The position numbers were made by a program, and so were the translations under genes. Below, piece by piece: positions 35,172 to 46,978 of a stretch of DNA of 64,000 bases (positions are counted from its first letter, which is position 1; every line of letters starts with the position of its first letter). The notes below the pieces were generated by a model. It saw only the letters and a program-made list of their open reading frames with translations. It had not been told where the DNA came from and searched no databases. Source of the DNA: Capillidium heterosporum (lineage: Eukaryota; Entomophthoromycota; Entomophthoromycetes; Entomophthorales; Capillidiaceae); NCBI GenBank assembly GCA_016630905.1, contig WBMQ01000010.1, forward strand, positions 744,001 through 808,000. Direction: 5' to 3'.

Positions 35172-36262
35172 TATAATTTATTTTGGAAGGTTGTGAAACT
35201 TCGATAGTTCGGTTTATATCCTATTCAATTTTGTAATACAGTAAATTATTTTTCTAATATGTTGAATATCAAGTACTTGCTACTGGAATGAACCTTTGCT
35301 TCTAAAGGCAATATTAGCTTCATATTTTCATTTTATATACATCTACTGCATCATTATACTTTAATAATATAGGGTTTATATAGTTCATAGTATTATTTTT
35401 GGAAATATTGAGCTGGAGTTTAAATCCAAATACTTTTATATCACTGTGTATAAATGTGCGGATCTTGTAACGTTTTAGGCTGAGCTTTACTATATGATGC
35501 ATATAGTTGAACAGGCAGATAATTAAAATATGCTTAAATAAACTATATATTTATTTCTTGAGATTAAGCATAGCTTGACTGATGTATTCTAAACAATGAT
35601 CCTAAACTCATGCATACTAACTTTCGAATTATAGCTGTTTATTTTGAGTGCACCTAAGCTATCATATAGGTTGTTAGTTCACAAAACCTAGTAGAATATA
35701 CATCTCTATTGCTTTATAATGGTAGCTTTTTTAAGACTTTTCAACTTAAATTATAGTATAGTTTTTATAAAAGACGGCTGCCTTCTAGTTCTAACTGGTT
35801 AATAGCGTACTACATTCAACAAAGAGTATACCTGTTATAAATTTAGTGCTCCTTTAAAACTAGTTAGAAATAGTAGAAATATAAACCTAGGTAGTTTCCA
35901 CTAAACTACCACTATATGCATCTAATATACATAATGTACCAGTAGGAGGAATAGTATCGATATATATCAGTACCTTTTCAAAGTGGCAGTATCAACCACA
36001 AACCATCCTCCACCAAATATTCTTATCCATTCAATGATTGGATCAATATTTCCAAATTGATATACACTATTGGTTAAATTTGACGTCTTGAGTAAAATAG
36101 TCGTAATCATTGAGTTTTGCCTTTGATTTTTATCATCTAAGATTTGATCTAAGATTTTCAAATCTTGATAGTGTAGGTTTCCAAATTGAAAGGTAAAGCA
36201 TTCTAAATGATAGTTACTGATAAATTATACGTTTTTACAGATTAGATTAAAAGGTACACGAG
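35172..36262. other. Intergenic spacer
   Basis: AT-rich; the short minus-strand frames near 35.3-35.5 and 36.0-36.2 kb lack motifs and look like chance. The last 80 bases are the leader of the NDUFS3 gene. Confidence 0.45.
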
Positions 36263-37256
36263 ATGACCAACCGTATCATTAAAACTTTGGGTCAGTATGG
36301 TAAATGTCACAATTACTAATTTTTAATTTCATTGCCATCCTACTAAACATCAATGTCTATTTTTTATATAGTTACGAAGGCTCAGTTTAAACCCTCTGTT
36401 CAAACTTTGTTGGTAAATGGTAGCCGACCCTTTTCTATGACAAAGACTTTTAATCAAGGTAAGATTAACTTTATTGAATAGACGAACTCAACCAACTTTG
36501 AAACTAAATATGCTAGTAGCAGCCTCAGTAGACCCCAGCACCAACCCAGCCAACCCCCAATTCCGTTCCCAAAACGACAAGTACCACAGCTACGGCCAGT
36601 ACCTTATGAGTCTTATGCCCAAGTACATCCAGCAGTTCACCGTATACAAGGACGAGTTGACGGTATGTGTCGCTCCTTCAGCTTTACTCCCCACCCTACG
36701 TATCTTACGCGACCATAGCGGTTGCCAGTTCAAGCAAGTGCAGGACATAACTGCTGTTGACTATCCCTACCGTAACCAACGTTTCGAATTGGTCTACAAC
36801 TTACTCTCCGTTCGCCATGCTACTCGCCTTAGAGTCAAGACCTACTGCGACGAAGTTACCCCCGTTCCTTCGGCTGTACCCCTCTTCAATTCGGCCAACT
36901 GGTTGGAACGTGAAGTTTGGGATATGTTTGGTATTTTCTTTGTTGACCATCCCGATTTGAGACGTATTTTAACTGATTATGGGTTCCAAGGTCACCCTTT
37001 GCGTAAGGATTTCCCCCTCACTGGGCATGTCGAAGTTCGATACGATGAGGAACGTAAGCGTGTTGTTACCGAGCCTTTGGAACTGGCTCAAGCTTTCAGA
37101 TCCTTTGACTACTCTTCAGCTTGGGAACAGACTGGTAAGTATTTTGTAAATAAAGTCGTAATTTTCTTACCTTTTTATTTTGTAGGACCAGGCCGCGACG
37201 ATACACCTAAACCTAAAGCCCAGATCGGGGAAGGAAAGGAAGCCAAAAAACCTTAA
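36263..37256 (+). CDS. NDUFS3: Complex I 30-kDa subunit NDUFS3 (four exons)
   Basis: Exons 36263-36299, 36372-36458, 36517-37134 and 37186-37256 give 270 aa. This subunit belongs to the quinone module of mitochondrial NADH:ubiquinone oxidoreductase and matches bacterial NuoC. The first 40 residues form a mitochondrial presequence ([12 protein letters not shown]..., SRPFSMTK). The mature part has the family signature [20 protein letters not shown] followed by [19 protein letters not shown], and ends [17 protein letters not shown]. The 51-nt last intron is a multiple of three and stop-free, so the frame stays open even unspliced; the G-PGRD join after splicing matches the conserved C-terminus. 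The third exon could also start at 36529, four residues shorter. NDUFS2, its direct partner, lies about 10 kb downstream on the other strand. Confidence 0.95.
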
Positions 37257-37507
37257 AATAAAGCTACCTTCTATTTTCAATCTGTATACCGTCTATCTTT
37301 GAAATTGTTGAGTTAGCTGTAGCTATTCAAGCATCCTACTATTATTTGAATCTATATTTACAATGGCTTATTATCTTATGTATCATTCTAAATCTAATCA
37401 AAGGATAATGGGTAGTTAATAAAGGATCTGTAGCCAAAAATAAAGACAGCAATAAGTTTATAGAGAATACACTTTGAATACAAAACATCTATTTTTATTC
37501 TCCAAGT

Positions 37508-38140
37508 TCAGGTATAACTGTTGCCCATCACTGCAAAGTGCCTGGAACTAAAGTTGGAAGCCAGAGCCAACAAGCTATCGGAAGTCTGTATCAAGCTGAA
37601 ACTACACTTGATCTTAAATTTGTCGTTTCTAGAGCTCTGGTATCTCGTGTACAACACCATACTCGCTTCCAACTTGGCTACATCACTACAAAGACATTAG
37701 TTGTGTATAGGGCATTGACAAATAAAAATATTTTACCTATAAGAAACCTTGATAACAAAAGTGCTAGTTTCTTTATCAAAGTTCAATACTTTGTAGCTGA
37801 TACCTTGGAAAAACATACCACCTTCCAAATGTAACGCTTGGTTTACACTATCGTTCAAATCTTTTAAAGTTATAGTTTCGTTGAAGCTGTTGAACTCTAC
37901 TACCTTTATACGTTTCTTTTCTGATTCTTCATCTATAAAGTATCGAGTTGGTTGTCTCTGTTGGGTTTTGGGTACTGCCTTTGTAGTTGGTTCTTTGGTC
38001 GTTAGACTAGTTTTATAAAAAAGCAGTTAATATAGATGTATTTCAAATTTAAAAAGATGTTACATTTTGTACTTTAGGTACTTGTACTTGGTAAGCTTGA
38101 AGGAGATGATTTTGGGTTGATGATTCGTAGTGGATATCAT
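37508..38140 (-). CDS. RPP14: RNase P/MRP protein subunit, Rpp14-like (three exons)
   Basis: Exons 38064-38140, 37737-38006 and 37508-37685 join to 174 aa with introns of 57 and 51 nt. The N-terminal YKYLKYKI strand, a basic variable stretch, a helix (LKDLNDSVNQALHL), then YKVLNFDKETSTFVIKV and KLEASMVLYTRYQ, and finally FKIKCSFSLIQTSDSLLALA follow the order of human Rpp14, in which a Cys-Xaa-Phe strand leads into SPFLLAL. Rpp14/Pop5-family proteins bind the RNA of ribonuclease P and MRP, which mature tRNA 5' ends and pre-rRNA. The gene is tail-to-tail with NDUFS3, 251 bases apart. The identification rests on motif order read by eye, so a related member of the same fold (Pop5 or Pop8) is possible. 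Confidence 0.7.
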
Positions 38141-39017
38141 TTGGTAGTATGTGATCCTATGGTAAGAGTTGGAAGGTTGACCATAGGTGTCTATTTGGAA
38201 ATTTTTGTTGGGTCAATTAGCTACTCTGGAATAAAGTAAGCTTTTTTGATTTGGCGTATAGGCTTAATGTATTATTGTTAGTTAAAATAGATTCACCTTA
38301 TAAGTTTGCAACCCCAGGTAAATAAAGTGCTAAAGTGCTTTTACCAAGAGATTATAACTATTAGAAATAATTGTATAATGTTGGCTAAGAAAATTATCAC
38401 CACTGGAATGTCTAAAAAATATTATATGGGATGCAAAATACAGGTATTTGAAAGTGGAAATATAAAGGATTCTAAAGAATAAAATTTACATATGTAGGTT
38501 GGAGTAGGAATGTGATGAATTTAGTTACAATGTAGCTTGATTAAGTTGATAGTCGAATATAAAATATATCAATATATAGCAAACTAACAATGACACCCCA
38601 AAGACATGGTTAATAACTCGACCTACTACTATCAACTTTGCTGAAGCTTTTAACCCGACTAGGTTCTAAACCAAACTGCACTTAACTCCACTTCTATCAA
38701 CATCATTAAAATTTAAAAGAGATCTAATCATTTGATTCTATGCTAATAGCCTTCATCCTTGAGGCCTTCAGCTCAACTGGTGATAAGTAGAACACAAAAT
38801 CAATAAACCTAACTTTCCAGTAGTGGCTGGCATTTAAATAGCCATATCACACTGTCTCATGAAATATTACTTATAAAAATTTATTCCCAGCCAGTTTTGA
38901 AAAAGCTTAGTTTGGATGATCTACATCTATTGTAAAATAAAACTACAAACTTTACCTTGAATGCTATTAAAAACTATTCCCAGTTAGTAAAGTAATAAAT
39001 ATAAACTCTTTTAAAGT
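38141..39017. other. Intergenic spacer upstream of the Rpp14-like gene
   Basis: AT-rich, no gene, RNA or repeat recognised. The right side is downstream of the metaxin-like gene. Confidence 0.4.
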
Positions 39018-40086
39018 TTATTGCTTGTAAAAACTTTTGAAGACATATTCACTGTGGGCTCGCAGCTTGGGGAAGATCTTGAGGCAATCCTTCAAGTTGA
39101 TGAAGTTGGGTAAAGCCATAATCGAATAGACATAACTAAATACCAAGATATCGAATATATCAGCTTCCCTATATTAAAAAACAGCCTTATTAGAAATCTA
39201 TAAATACCGAATAAAGAACTTACCCATTCTCTGAAAACAACACAACAGTATCCTTAGTTTCATCCCCTTTCGAACTTTTTGATAAAAGTAAACTGTTTAG
39301 ATCGGATAGGACGCGATCCACCTCCAAAGTTAGAAGTTCAAAGTTAACTTTGGTATCATTACGATTCAAATAGAAAGTTAAGGTGGAGGTCCAGGTATCC
39401 TACTGTTTTCAACTTGGGTAAGGTAACTGTTTGGAAGTATTCCAAGTTGTCGATAGTTACTAGTTCCTATTATATAAATTATAAACAAAATGAAATGAAA
39501 TACTACTTACTATAGCTAAGCCAATCGTTTCCTTCAGCCTTAGTAACCAACTTCGAAAGTTCAAACTGTTTATCAATTCCTATTATAAAAATACTTGTAA
39601 ATTACTTAGCATTGTAGAAGCTACTTTAGTTCCTTCAGTTGGCAGTAGGTAGTTCAACATATCCTTATCTACTATGTAGTTTAACTCCGGCTCCAATATA
39701 GTGATGTAAGGCAGCTCTTCTACATTAAATTTGAAAGATTCAGTTAATTGATGATATAGTAAAAGAGCTTACGGTTGGGCGAAGAGAACTTGTTGGAACT
39801 GAACTTCAAAGCAGGTTGCTTGGAATTAGGTAGTTTAACAACAGTCTACAAGTGAAAATAAATACATTTCAAAATAAAGTCTAAATTAATTTACCTGATA
39901 AAATAAGCTTAGGGGTTGAGTCGATAAGCCAGATTTTATTGTAGGGTTCGATAAAGTTAAAGTTAAAGTAGGTTTGTTAAGGTCGACTTCATTGTTGTCA
40001 AGTTCATACTTGACAATTGGAAACCTGCTCTTGAAGCCTTGGTACTGTTCAGCTAGTTTAGCTCGTATTTCTGTCAAGGTCTCCAT
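39018..40086 (-). CDS. Metaxin/SAM-type mitochondrial outer membrane protein (six exons, one-base frame break)
   Basis: Exons 39895-40086, 39773-39845, 39625-39719, 39511-39579, 39224-39466 and 39018-39168 (introns 44-55 nt) give 273 aa if one base near 39394 is skipped. The C-terminal exon (GEADIFDILVFSYVYSIMALPN, then a Leu-rich helix with a KIFPKLRAHSE end) has the shape of the GST-like C-terminal domain of metaxins, where xPSxxDAxVFxxL precedes two helices. Metaxins (Sam35/Sam37) sit on the mitochondrial surface and help insert beta-barrel proteins. All exon phases agree except for one extra base between TVGY and WTSTLTF in exon 5. Without skipping it the protein would stop at about 178 aa. 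The family call is tentative. Confidence 0.5.
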
Positions 40087-40485
40087 GACTGATGAAAAGC
40101 GTCAACTTTGAAAATTTTGACTTTTGCAGCTTTGATTTTGGATTTACGTTAGTAAGGTAAACTTCCATTGGTTTAAATTTTCAGAAATGCAAAATCAAAC
40201 TTATTTCTATCAATTTTTTTACAAAATTGTAATTTAGTCATGAAATTTCATAATAGAATTAATTCGAATTAATTAAGGGTTTAAGTCCATATATACTTAT
40301 AAACCTGATAATTTGCAAAGTATATCCAATAAATAAATGTTCCCAATGATCATAATCAAAATACCAATTCAATTGAAACCTCCCCTCCCCACATTAGATT
40401 CGAAACCATTAAAAGCAAAAGGAAAGCTTCAAAAATCCAGACGATCCTTCCACCCTAGCCTTTCAGCTACAAAGCCAATCAAGAG
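40087..40485. other. Shared promoter region
   Basis: Lies between the divergently oriented metaxin-like gene and the small membrane-protein gene. The right half is C-rich on the plus strand with short pyrimidine tracts. No gene was seen. Confidence 0.4.
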
Positions 40486-40780
40486 ATGAAATTAGTAAAT
40501 CTAAGATTTCTAACAACTATAGCGATCCTATTAGCCTTATCAATAACTCTAACTTTATCAAAAGATATCCCAATCTATCGAAGGGGGATAGAAGTAGCAG
40601 ATACCAAAGTCCTTTCGACAAACCTTATATGCTCAACACATTCAATTGAGTAGGCGTAGTTTAGCAACTATTAACTGGTCAATTATCGGTCCAGTAATAG
40701 TAGTAGCAGTTTTAATCTTGTGTCTAGTTGCCTTTTGTTGCTTCAAACCGCAAGCCTCTACCATGTTCTGTACCTTTTGA
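40486..40780 (+). CDS. Small signal-peptide/single-TM protein with a one-base frame break
   Basis: From the ATG at 40486 the first 25 residues are a strong signal peptide (LTTIAILLALSITLTLS). After about 41 codons the frame must move +1 near 40609 to continue. The second part has a juxtamembrane stretch (QHIQLSRRSLATINW), a clear membrane helix (IIGPVIVVAVLILCLVAF) and a short Cys-containing tail, stopping at 40780; the total is about 97 aa. Without the shift the product is a 56-residue secreted peptide ending at a stop near 40653. No splice pair fits the phases. No family was recognised; it would be a type I membrane protein. It could be a pseudogene or carry a sequencing error. Confidence 0.4.
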
Positions 40781-42029
40781 AAACCAACGTTATATTGGAG
40801 CGAACTGTAAGTAACTAGGTATAGGTTTTTATTTCTAGCTTTGTATATATCTTTTTAAAACTATTTTATATTAAATATTAGCTAATTTATATTTGTTCTT
40901 TTTTCATTTTGCTAGATTTTTTGCATTGAATTTTACATCTTTACTAGATTTTATTGTCTTTGAATAAGATTTTTAATAAACTTATAAGCCTCTTATTTCT
41001 GCAGTTTATATCATATATACATAGTAGTTTTCAATAAATCTTACATCTTTAAATAAAGCTTTGAAGGCTCATAGTATTAACCTCTCCTGTTTACTATACA
41101 GCTCCATAATAATGTAAACAAATCCTTTTATTCTAGTTCACTTGGACTATTCTTAAAATGATAGCTGGAATCGCTAATATTTATGCTACGGTATGCTTAG
41201 GATCCAATATCATTGATTGACAGTTGCTAGCATCCATATATAATATTAGAAATAGTAGTTTATGATCAAGATGCTGGAGGTAAGAATCCTACTCTGTATC
41301 TATTAAGCAAGTCACCGACTGTGGCATATAGACATACAATATAATGATCTATTTATATTGGAAACATTCATTAACCACGTCATATACAACATGTACTTGA
41401 CAACTGATATAATATCCCTATTGAAAAGCTAATGGCCGTATCAAATTAAGTACTTTATATGACAAATGTATAGTAAAACTAAATTTCTAAAGATGATGGC
41501 GCTACGGATGTAATTTATATAGTTGCAAATATATCCTTCTACATCACTTCATTAATTTAATAGAGCTATCTATTGTAATCAACGGCACTTGAATAGGTTT
41601 ACTCATCTAAATTCGTTAATATAGTAACAAAACATATGTTTTATGATGTAGCAGCACCTTTTCAGACAATTGGAAATATGTATCATAAAACTACTAAAGA
41701 AAATATATTGTCACCAAGCATTTCATTTATAGCATCTTAGAAACTCCTCTTTTAACCTTTATATATATATTTGATACACATAACTTTAATTACTTGCCTT
41801 TAACTGTAACTAAAACTTCAACTATCACGATCCTATCATCCAAAACTTTAACTAGGAATAGCTTAGAAACTGCTATTGAGGTATACAATTTATAAGGTGC
41901 TGTGTCTACTAATGCTTCCAACCAGTTTAATTTTAGATCGCCTTTGTAGCAGTGATATAAAATTGAAGCTATTAGCTTGATAATCGATCTAAATTCTTGA
42001 CTATATCTTCATATTATATCCACTCAAAT
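40781..42029. other. Intergenic AT-rich stretch
   Basis: No coding-like frame, RNA gene or repeat recognised. Confidence 0.4.
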
Positions 42030-43510
42030 AGATATTATCGGCAAGTACGATGCTAACTCAACTGAAGGTAAAGTTGATGAAGAAAACTTTCCAAAGCAGC
42101 ATGTTACGGATGCTCGAGTATAAAAACGCCACATAACGAGACAACCAAGTGATTCTGTTGATTTCCCCAAAGACACTAAAGTACTTCCTACATCGTTCCA
42201 CTCCAGGTTGAACTGACGAAGTTTCAAAAGAATATAGTTGTAACTGCGTTGGCGTTGTGAGTTTTCATATTCTACCTCGATATAATGTTAGTCTCAGCCT
42301 CCATGCTGGCTATCGCCGATTACTTTAAACAAGAGAAGCTTGATAGTTGAATCAATACTGCTTACATGACCTTCAACCATGCTATCCAATTTACCTACTC
42401 TTGGCTAGTAACATCTTCGGCAGAAGTCACATTTTAAACGCTGCCACCTGCATATTCCTGTTTAGGTTGGCTTTGTGTGAGTCAGCTGATAGTATGTTTG
42501 TAGCCATAAACAGTAGGGTTATACCGAGATCTTTGTACAGGTTTGGCTGTTTTATTTATGATACCTATAGCCAAAATAGTACTGTTTAGCTAAAGGGATT
42601 TATACATGGGTATGATTGGTGGGGTATATACCATATCCAAAGTACTAAGTCTTATCGTAAGAGGATTACTCACTAAAAAGAACTGCTGGCGCAGCTGCAT
42701 CTTCATAAACTTACCAATCAGTGTCATCTCAGTCTTTTTAATTGCTATCTTTCTTAAGTTACCTAAGGACTTCAATATCAACTACAAATGTTTATGTAAA
42801 TCGACTCTATTAGTATCTTCGACTTAGTTGGATGTATCGTCACCCTCCTGTTAATACTAACCTTCAATGATTCAGGTACTTGCAAGATCAGGGATTTGTT
42901 CATGGTGACTTTAGTCTTGCTTGGTAAGGTATTGTTAGTCACCTGCCATTTACAGCCAGTTTAGACGTCAGTACCCACTGATTGATCCTAAAATCTTAAT
43001 AAGAAAATATATTTGGCAGTATATGTCAATTTTTTTGAACCCTTTATATACAGCCTCATATTTTTCATTCCTTTCTTTAAAATAGCTTGATAGAACTCTC
43101 ATCTGAGCCAATATCGAAATGTTGCTTATGATGTTAGCCATAACTCTATTTTCCGTTATCCCAGGGGTCCTCTTAAATATGTGTGACAAGTACAAATATT
43201 TGATTTGTATTTGAGGGATTCTGTGTGCTGCCATGCCTAGCTTGATGTCCATGATGAAGGAGGAGTCGAGTTTCGTTAGAGAAATTTCGTTCTTAGCTTT
43301 AAGCGGCGTGGGTATAGATATGGGTATTCAGACGCTACTGCCAACTGTCCAGTTGAGCTGCAATCCAATAAATATATCCAATGTGATGACCGTTTACTCA
43401 TTTTTAAGCATTTGGGTGAGATGCTAAGTATCAGTTCCCAACTTCGTCTTGGAGTTCAAGTTACTTGATCATTGTTAGGAATGTCTAGCAGCTAATGTTG
43501 CAAGCTACTC
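42030..43510 (+). pseudogene. Decayed MFS multidrug transporter (DHA2, 14-TM type)
   Basis: Pieces of a major facilitator drug:H+ antiporter follow one another in the right order but in changing frames with stops. They are: a first TM region (FYLDIMLVSASMLAIADYF) and, after a Trp-to-stop change, INTAYMTFNHAIQFTYSWL; the loop 2-3 motif SNIFGRSHILNAATCIFLF with CESADSMFVAINSR; the WRSCIFINLPISVISVF motif (WRWCFxINLPIG in the family); FDLVGCIVTLLLILTFNDSG; and late segments with MMKEESSFV and GVGIDMGIQTLLPTVQLS followed by NVMTVYSFLSIW. Such pumps export toxic compounds. At least four frame changes and several stops show it is dead. The left boundary is uncertain. Confidence 0.8.
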
Positions 43511-44010
43511 AATTTCGTAAGTATACAGCTTAAGCACTTTGCTCATTTATTACAACTAAAATAGAATCAAAAGCCATGGTATTGATACTATAATAAATCA
43601 TCTAACTAACTCAATATCTTGAATATTAATCTGGTCGTATTTAGTTGATATTTATTAACTTTTTGTTTTCACATATTGTATTGCAACTAAAAACTTTATA
43701 TTTAAAGTCAACTTGAAGCCCCTGATTTCTCCTTGTTGCTCTTTGATACTAGATTTTTACTAACCGAATAAATATATCTAAATATGAATCACCTTATAAA
43801 TATCACAGACCTAGAAGTAAATTACAAAAGCAAATACTAAAAGAAGCTTTATTATCCCAACTAAATATGAGTAAAAGGCCTTTATTTGTAAGCTAAGGAC
43901 ATGAGCTCTACAGGGAAAAGTTTATATGAATGAAGATAATTTGCAGAGAGAAAATGAAAAGTAAAACGATGTAGCTGCAGGCAAAAGGAGCTTGTGAGAA
44001 GCAAAAAACA
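43511..44010. other. Spacer between MFS relic and tRNA-Arg
   Basis: AT-rich, no gene. The run of A residues just before the tRNA (44003-44008) is the RNA polymerase III terminator of the minus-strand tRNA. Confidence 0.45.
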
Positions 44011-44083
44011 AACCCCCTGCGGGACTCGAACCCGCAATCCTCAGATTCGAAGTCTGATGCCTTATCCATTAGGCCAAGAGGGC
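44011..44083 (-). tRNA. tRNA-Arg(UCG): tRNA-Arg (anticodon UCG)
   Basis: Read on the minus strand it folds as a cloverleaf: 7-bp acceptor (GCCCTCT with AGGGGGT, one G-U and one U-G pair), D arm, anticodon arm TCAGA-CTTCGAA-TCTGA with anticodon TCG, and T arm GCGGG-TTCGAGT-CCCGC. No intron is present. The internal A box (TGGCCTAATGG) and B box (GGTTCGAGTCC) are intact and a T6 terminator follows at once. It reads CGA and, by wobble, CGG codons. Confidence 0.95.
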
Positions 44084-44439
44084 AATACACACCAAACGGA
44101 GATCCAGAAGATGTTTCTTATTACACTTTTTAGAATCCACTATGTATACATTTTATAATTTACAAAGTAGGCATTCTGTATCCTAAACTAGACCAAACCT
44201 TTGTAAGCTAGATAAACTGATGTCAAATCAGCTACTTCAATAGTAAATAGTAGGTTTTATAAGTTCTATTTATGGATTTGATATAACAGTATTGAAATAG
44301 TATCAAAAAACATATACAAGCGTTATATTGTAAAATTTAATGTTCTAAAAGTATAGTCACCTTACCTATAACTAAGTGGACGATGCTATGACAGTGTATC
44401 AGCCAGATACCTCAATTGCTGGCCTTGAAACGAATTATT

Positions 44440-45870
44440 GTCTAACCACAAAATCCTTTATTTGATCTCAACCTACTCCTAACTTCATTCTCAAAATTAT
44501 TGACGCTGATGGTGGTATCGAACTCCAAAACCGAGTAATGAATAAAAGTATTCCTCAGTATCGATAAGTTCCTATCACGAACCTGTTGATCCAACTTGAA
44601 GATATTGTTGTACTTGTTAAAGTAGATGGACCCTTCTTCAACTACGTAGAAACTGTGACCGTACATGTACTAGGGATGGGGGATACACTCCCTAATATCG
44701 GACTTGATATGTTGGATGATGATCTGGATTTTATGACCGTGTGGAGTTTTGTAGACACCTTAGTTTCTTTGGATATGGTAGTTAGAATCTTCGATGAGAT
44801 CGATGGGCGGTTTTGAAAAGGTAAAGTTGCGGATGTTGACGTCGTTAATTGTGAACCGGACAGTGACCGTTGATAACTATAAAGCGGACGTCCAAAACTA
44901 TAGTTTTGTTGATTTTGAGTGGGTCACTATAGAAATGTTGGTGAAGCTAACGGTCAGGGCACCAGTTACTGGTTTGAAATCGGTCACTTACCCACCGATC
45001 TAACTTTGGAGATGAGGTAGGTGCATCACGTTTAACTTTATGTAGAAAGTTGGGGTTGGGAGCACTTTTATAGTACAATATACAGAATCCGTTGTCTGGA
45101 ATGTTGATTCCATCAACTTGTTGAGTTATCATGAAGTAGTTGTCAACCTTGCAGCTAGTAATTATGATTTTCGAGCACCTTTAGCCGCCCATAATCTCAA
45201 TATGGTTAATTTTGATGGATTCGACGTAGGACACCATCAACATCAACGATCAGAAGCTTGTGATTGGAGATCTATAAGGTGGAGTTGGTGGTTTAACTTC
45301 TCTACTTGTCGTAAGTCAAAATTGAACTGGCGTTATTGACGAATTGAAAGGGTAGGCTTAAAAGCCCATCTAATAGCTCCTTTACACCTTTATGTCAGAT
45401 TTCAGATAACAAGATGATTCATTTATCATCATAATAGAACCTTTTATCGTACTCAACCATATCCTTATAGATTTCGGTGTCGTCCTTGGTTATAAGAACA
45501 CCAAAGTTATGCACAGAATCTGAATTGATATGAGCGTGGTGTCAATAAGCCCTAACCTGATTTTCAACATAAAATTCGTAGGTATAACAGCTGTTGGAGG
45601 CTATGGCGTCTTGAGTTAGGCTGGGTATCCCATCAGCTCAAACAGTAGAATTTTGGAGCATACCATACTAGTGTAAACTGAAAGGAGTCATCTACAAATT
45701 GACAGCTTTGATTTCTGAGCAACCGAATCGGTTTAATATAATAGCGTGAGCCGAGAATTGATTGTTGATAGTAATGCCAAAGAACCTATAATTATTGTGT
45801 GGCATAATTTACTTTTTGGCTTTGAAGTTCAAGGTGTGGAGTTTGCTGGTGATTGATAGTATTAGTTAAA
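44440..45870 (-). pseudogene. Decayed multicopper oxidase (laccase-like)
   Basis: On the minus strand, fragments of a multicopper oxidase follow in family order through many stops and frame changes. The N-terminal cupredoxin has FFGITINNQFSA, then TQDAIASNSCYTYEFYVENQ and HHAHINSDSVHNFGVLIT (the TQxPIxPGxxYTYxF and HSH copper region), and a YDDK-stop-IILLSEI segment. Later come ALTVSFTNISIV and FTINDVNIRNFTFSKPP (the third-domain FxINNxSFxxP region). The C-terminal copper motif reads IPHP-stop-YMYGHSFYVVEEG, where active enzymes have HPxHLHGHxFxVV. Laccases oxidise phenols or metals with four copper ions. Several copper ligands are lost, so it is non-functional. It lies between two tRNA genes. 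Confidence 0.75.
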
Positions 45871-46168
45871 GTAGATAGATAGGTATATCGTTAATAAGAT
45901 TATAAATAGTTTAGGGTTGTATTTATACAATCATTAAAAACAGAATAGGTACTACTTCCTTTGTTATCGTTACTACTATTTCTATTCAACATAGTTGTAA
46001 AAATAAAGTAGTTTTACAAGTTCCTATCGTTACCCTAAATTTATATTCCAATGTAAGAGCAACAAAATCTTGTTGAATTAATAGATTTAAAAAAACATAT
46101 ATCAAAACTGTAAGTTCGACAAGGTAGATCATATCCAGTAGGGATGGGTATATAAAAATAAAAAGTAA
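45871..46168. other. Spacer between oxidase relic and tRNA-Val
   Basis: AT-rich; includes the T5 terminator of the minus-strand tRNA-Val next to its 3' end. No gene seen. Confidence 0.4.
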
Positions 46169-46242
46169 TGCTTTCATCCGGGTTCGAACCGAAGACCTTC
46201 TGCGTGTAAAGCAGATGTGATAACCAACTACACTATGAAAGC
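46169..46242 (-). tRNA. tRNA-Val(UAC): tRNA-Val (anticodon UAC)
   Basis: Minus-strand cloverleaf with a perfect 7-bp acceptor (GCTTTCA with TGAAAGC), discriminator A, anticodon arm TCTGC-TTTACAC-GCAGA with anticodon TAC, and T arm TTCGG-TTCGAAC-CCGGA. The A box is within the D arm and the B box GGTTCGAACCC is intact. T-runs follow downstream. No intron. Confidence 0.95.
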
Positions 46243-46978
46243 AAGAGAAGTAATCCAATTGAATTATCCCTTCACTTCCTTTCAAATTTACTTATTTAAA
46301 TAGATTTGATTTTGTAAGTGACTTAGCAGACTTTTCTTTTATAGCCGGCTTTATATGGATTCATATCCATAGTGAAAAATGGAAGTTGCTTTCCTATTAA
46401 AAGTTTTGCTCAAGACAATATAGTAGTTTTAATATATTATATCTGGTATTCCCTTGAATATGTAAATTTTCTTAGCAATGGAATCCGTATTTTGAGAATG
46501 AAAGTTTCCTTTAATCTTAACAGTTCACCACAAACTATAAATTAATAACTAACTACATCATAAGATAAAATATACTCCAAGTTGCCGTTTAGAACGTAAA
46601 TATGTTCCTACTTTAACAATAGTTACTGAGGGTATATCTTCCTTTAATTATATGTATCAAGCAGATATAATAAAACAAATATTTATATATGAATCATTTT
46701 AGATTTATGGGATAGGGTGCTAACTTTATTGAAATGTGTGATACTTTGTAGATATAAAAGTAGTTGAATATTTGCTACGATCAGATAAATTATAAACTAT
46801 AGTAAAGTGCAAAATATAATTTACAACAACTTTGCAACAAAACTTTATAAAGTGTTGACTTACATAACATAATTAAACTGCAATGCTAAAAAATTAAACC
46901 GGTCTTTACAAAGAGAAGTACTATTTTAAAGGTTTCAAAAAAAGTTGAAGGTATATAATTATTCTAACTTGGCTAAAC
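46243..46978. other. Intergenic spacer downstream of NDUFS2
   Basis: AT-rich with no recognisable feature apart from the tRNA-Val 5' flank and the NDUFS2 3' end. Confidence 0.4.

Noticed and set aside
37538-37834. 98-codon plus-strand frame
   Set aside because: It begins with GTG and lies opposite exons of the minus-strand Rpp14-like gene, whose motifs and splice sites explain the sequence.
39580-39605. 26-nt intron in the metaxin-like gene
   Set aside because: Too short compared with all others here; a 45-nt alternative with donor GTAGCT fits both phase and length.
44586-45339. Plus-strand frames of 60-76 codons
   Set aside because: Opposite strand of the multicopper oxidase relic, which has recognisable motifs.
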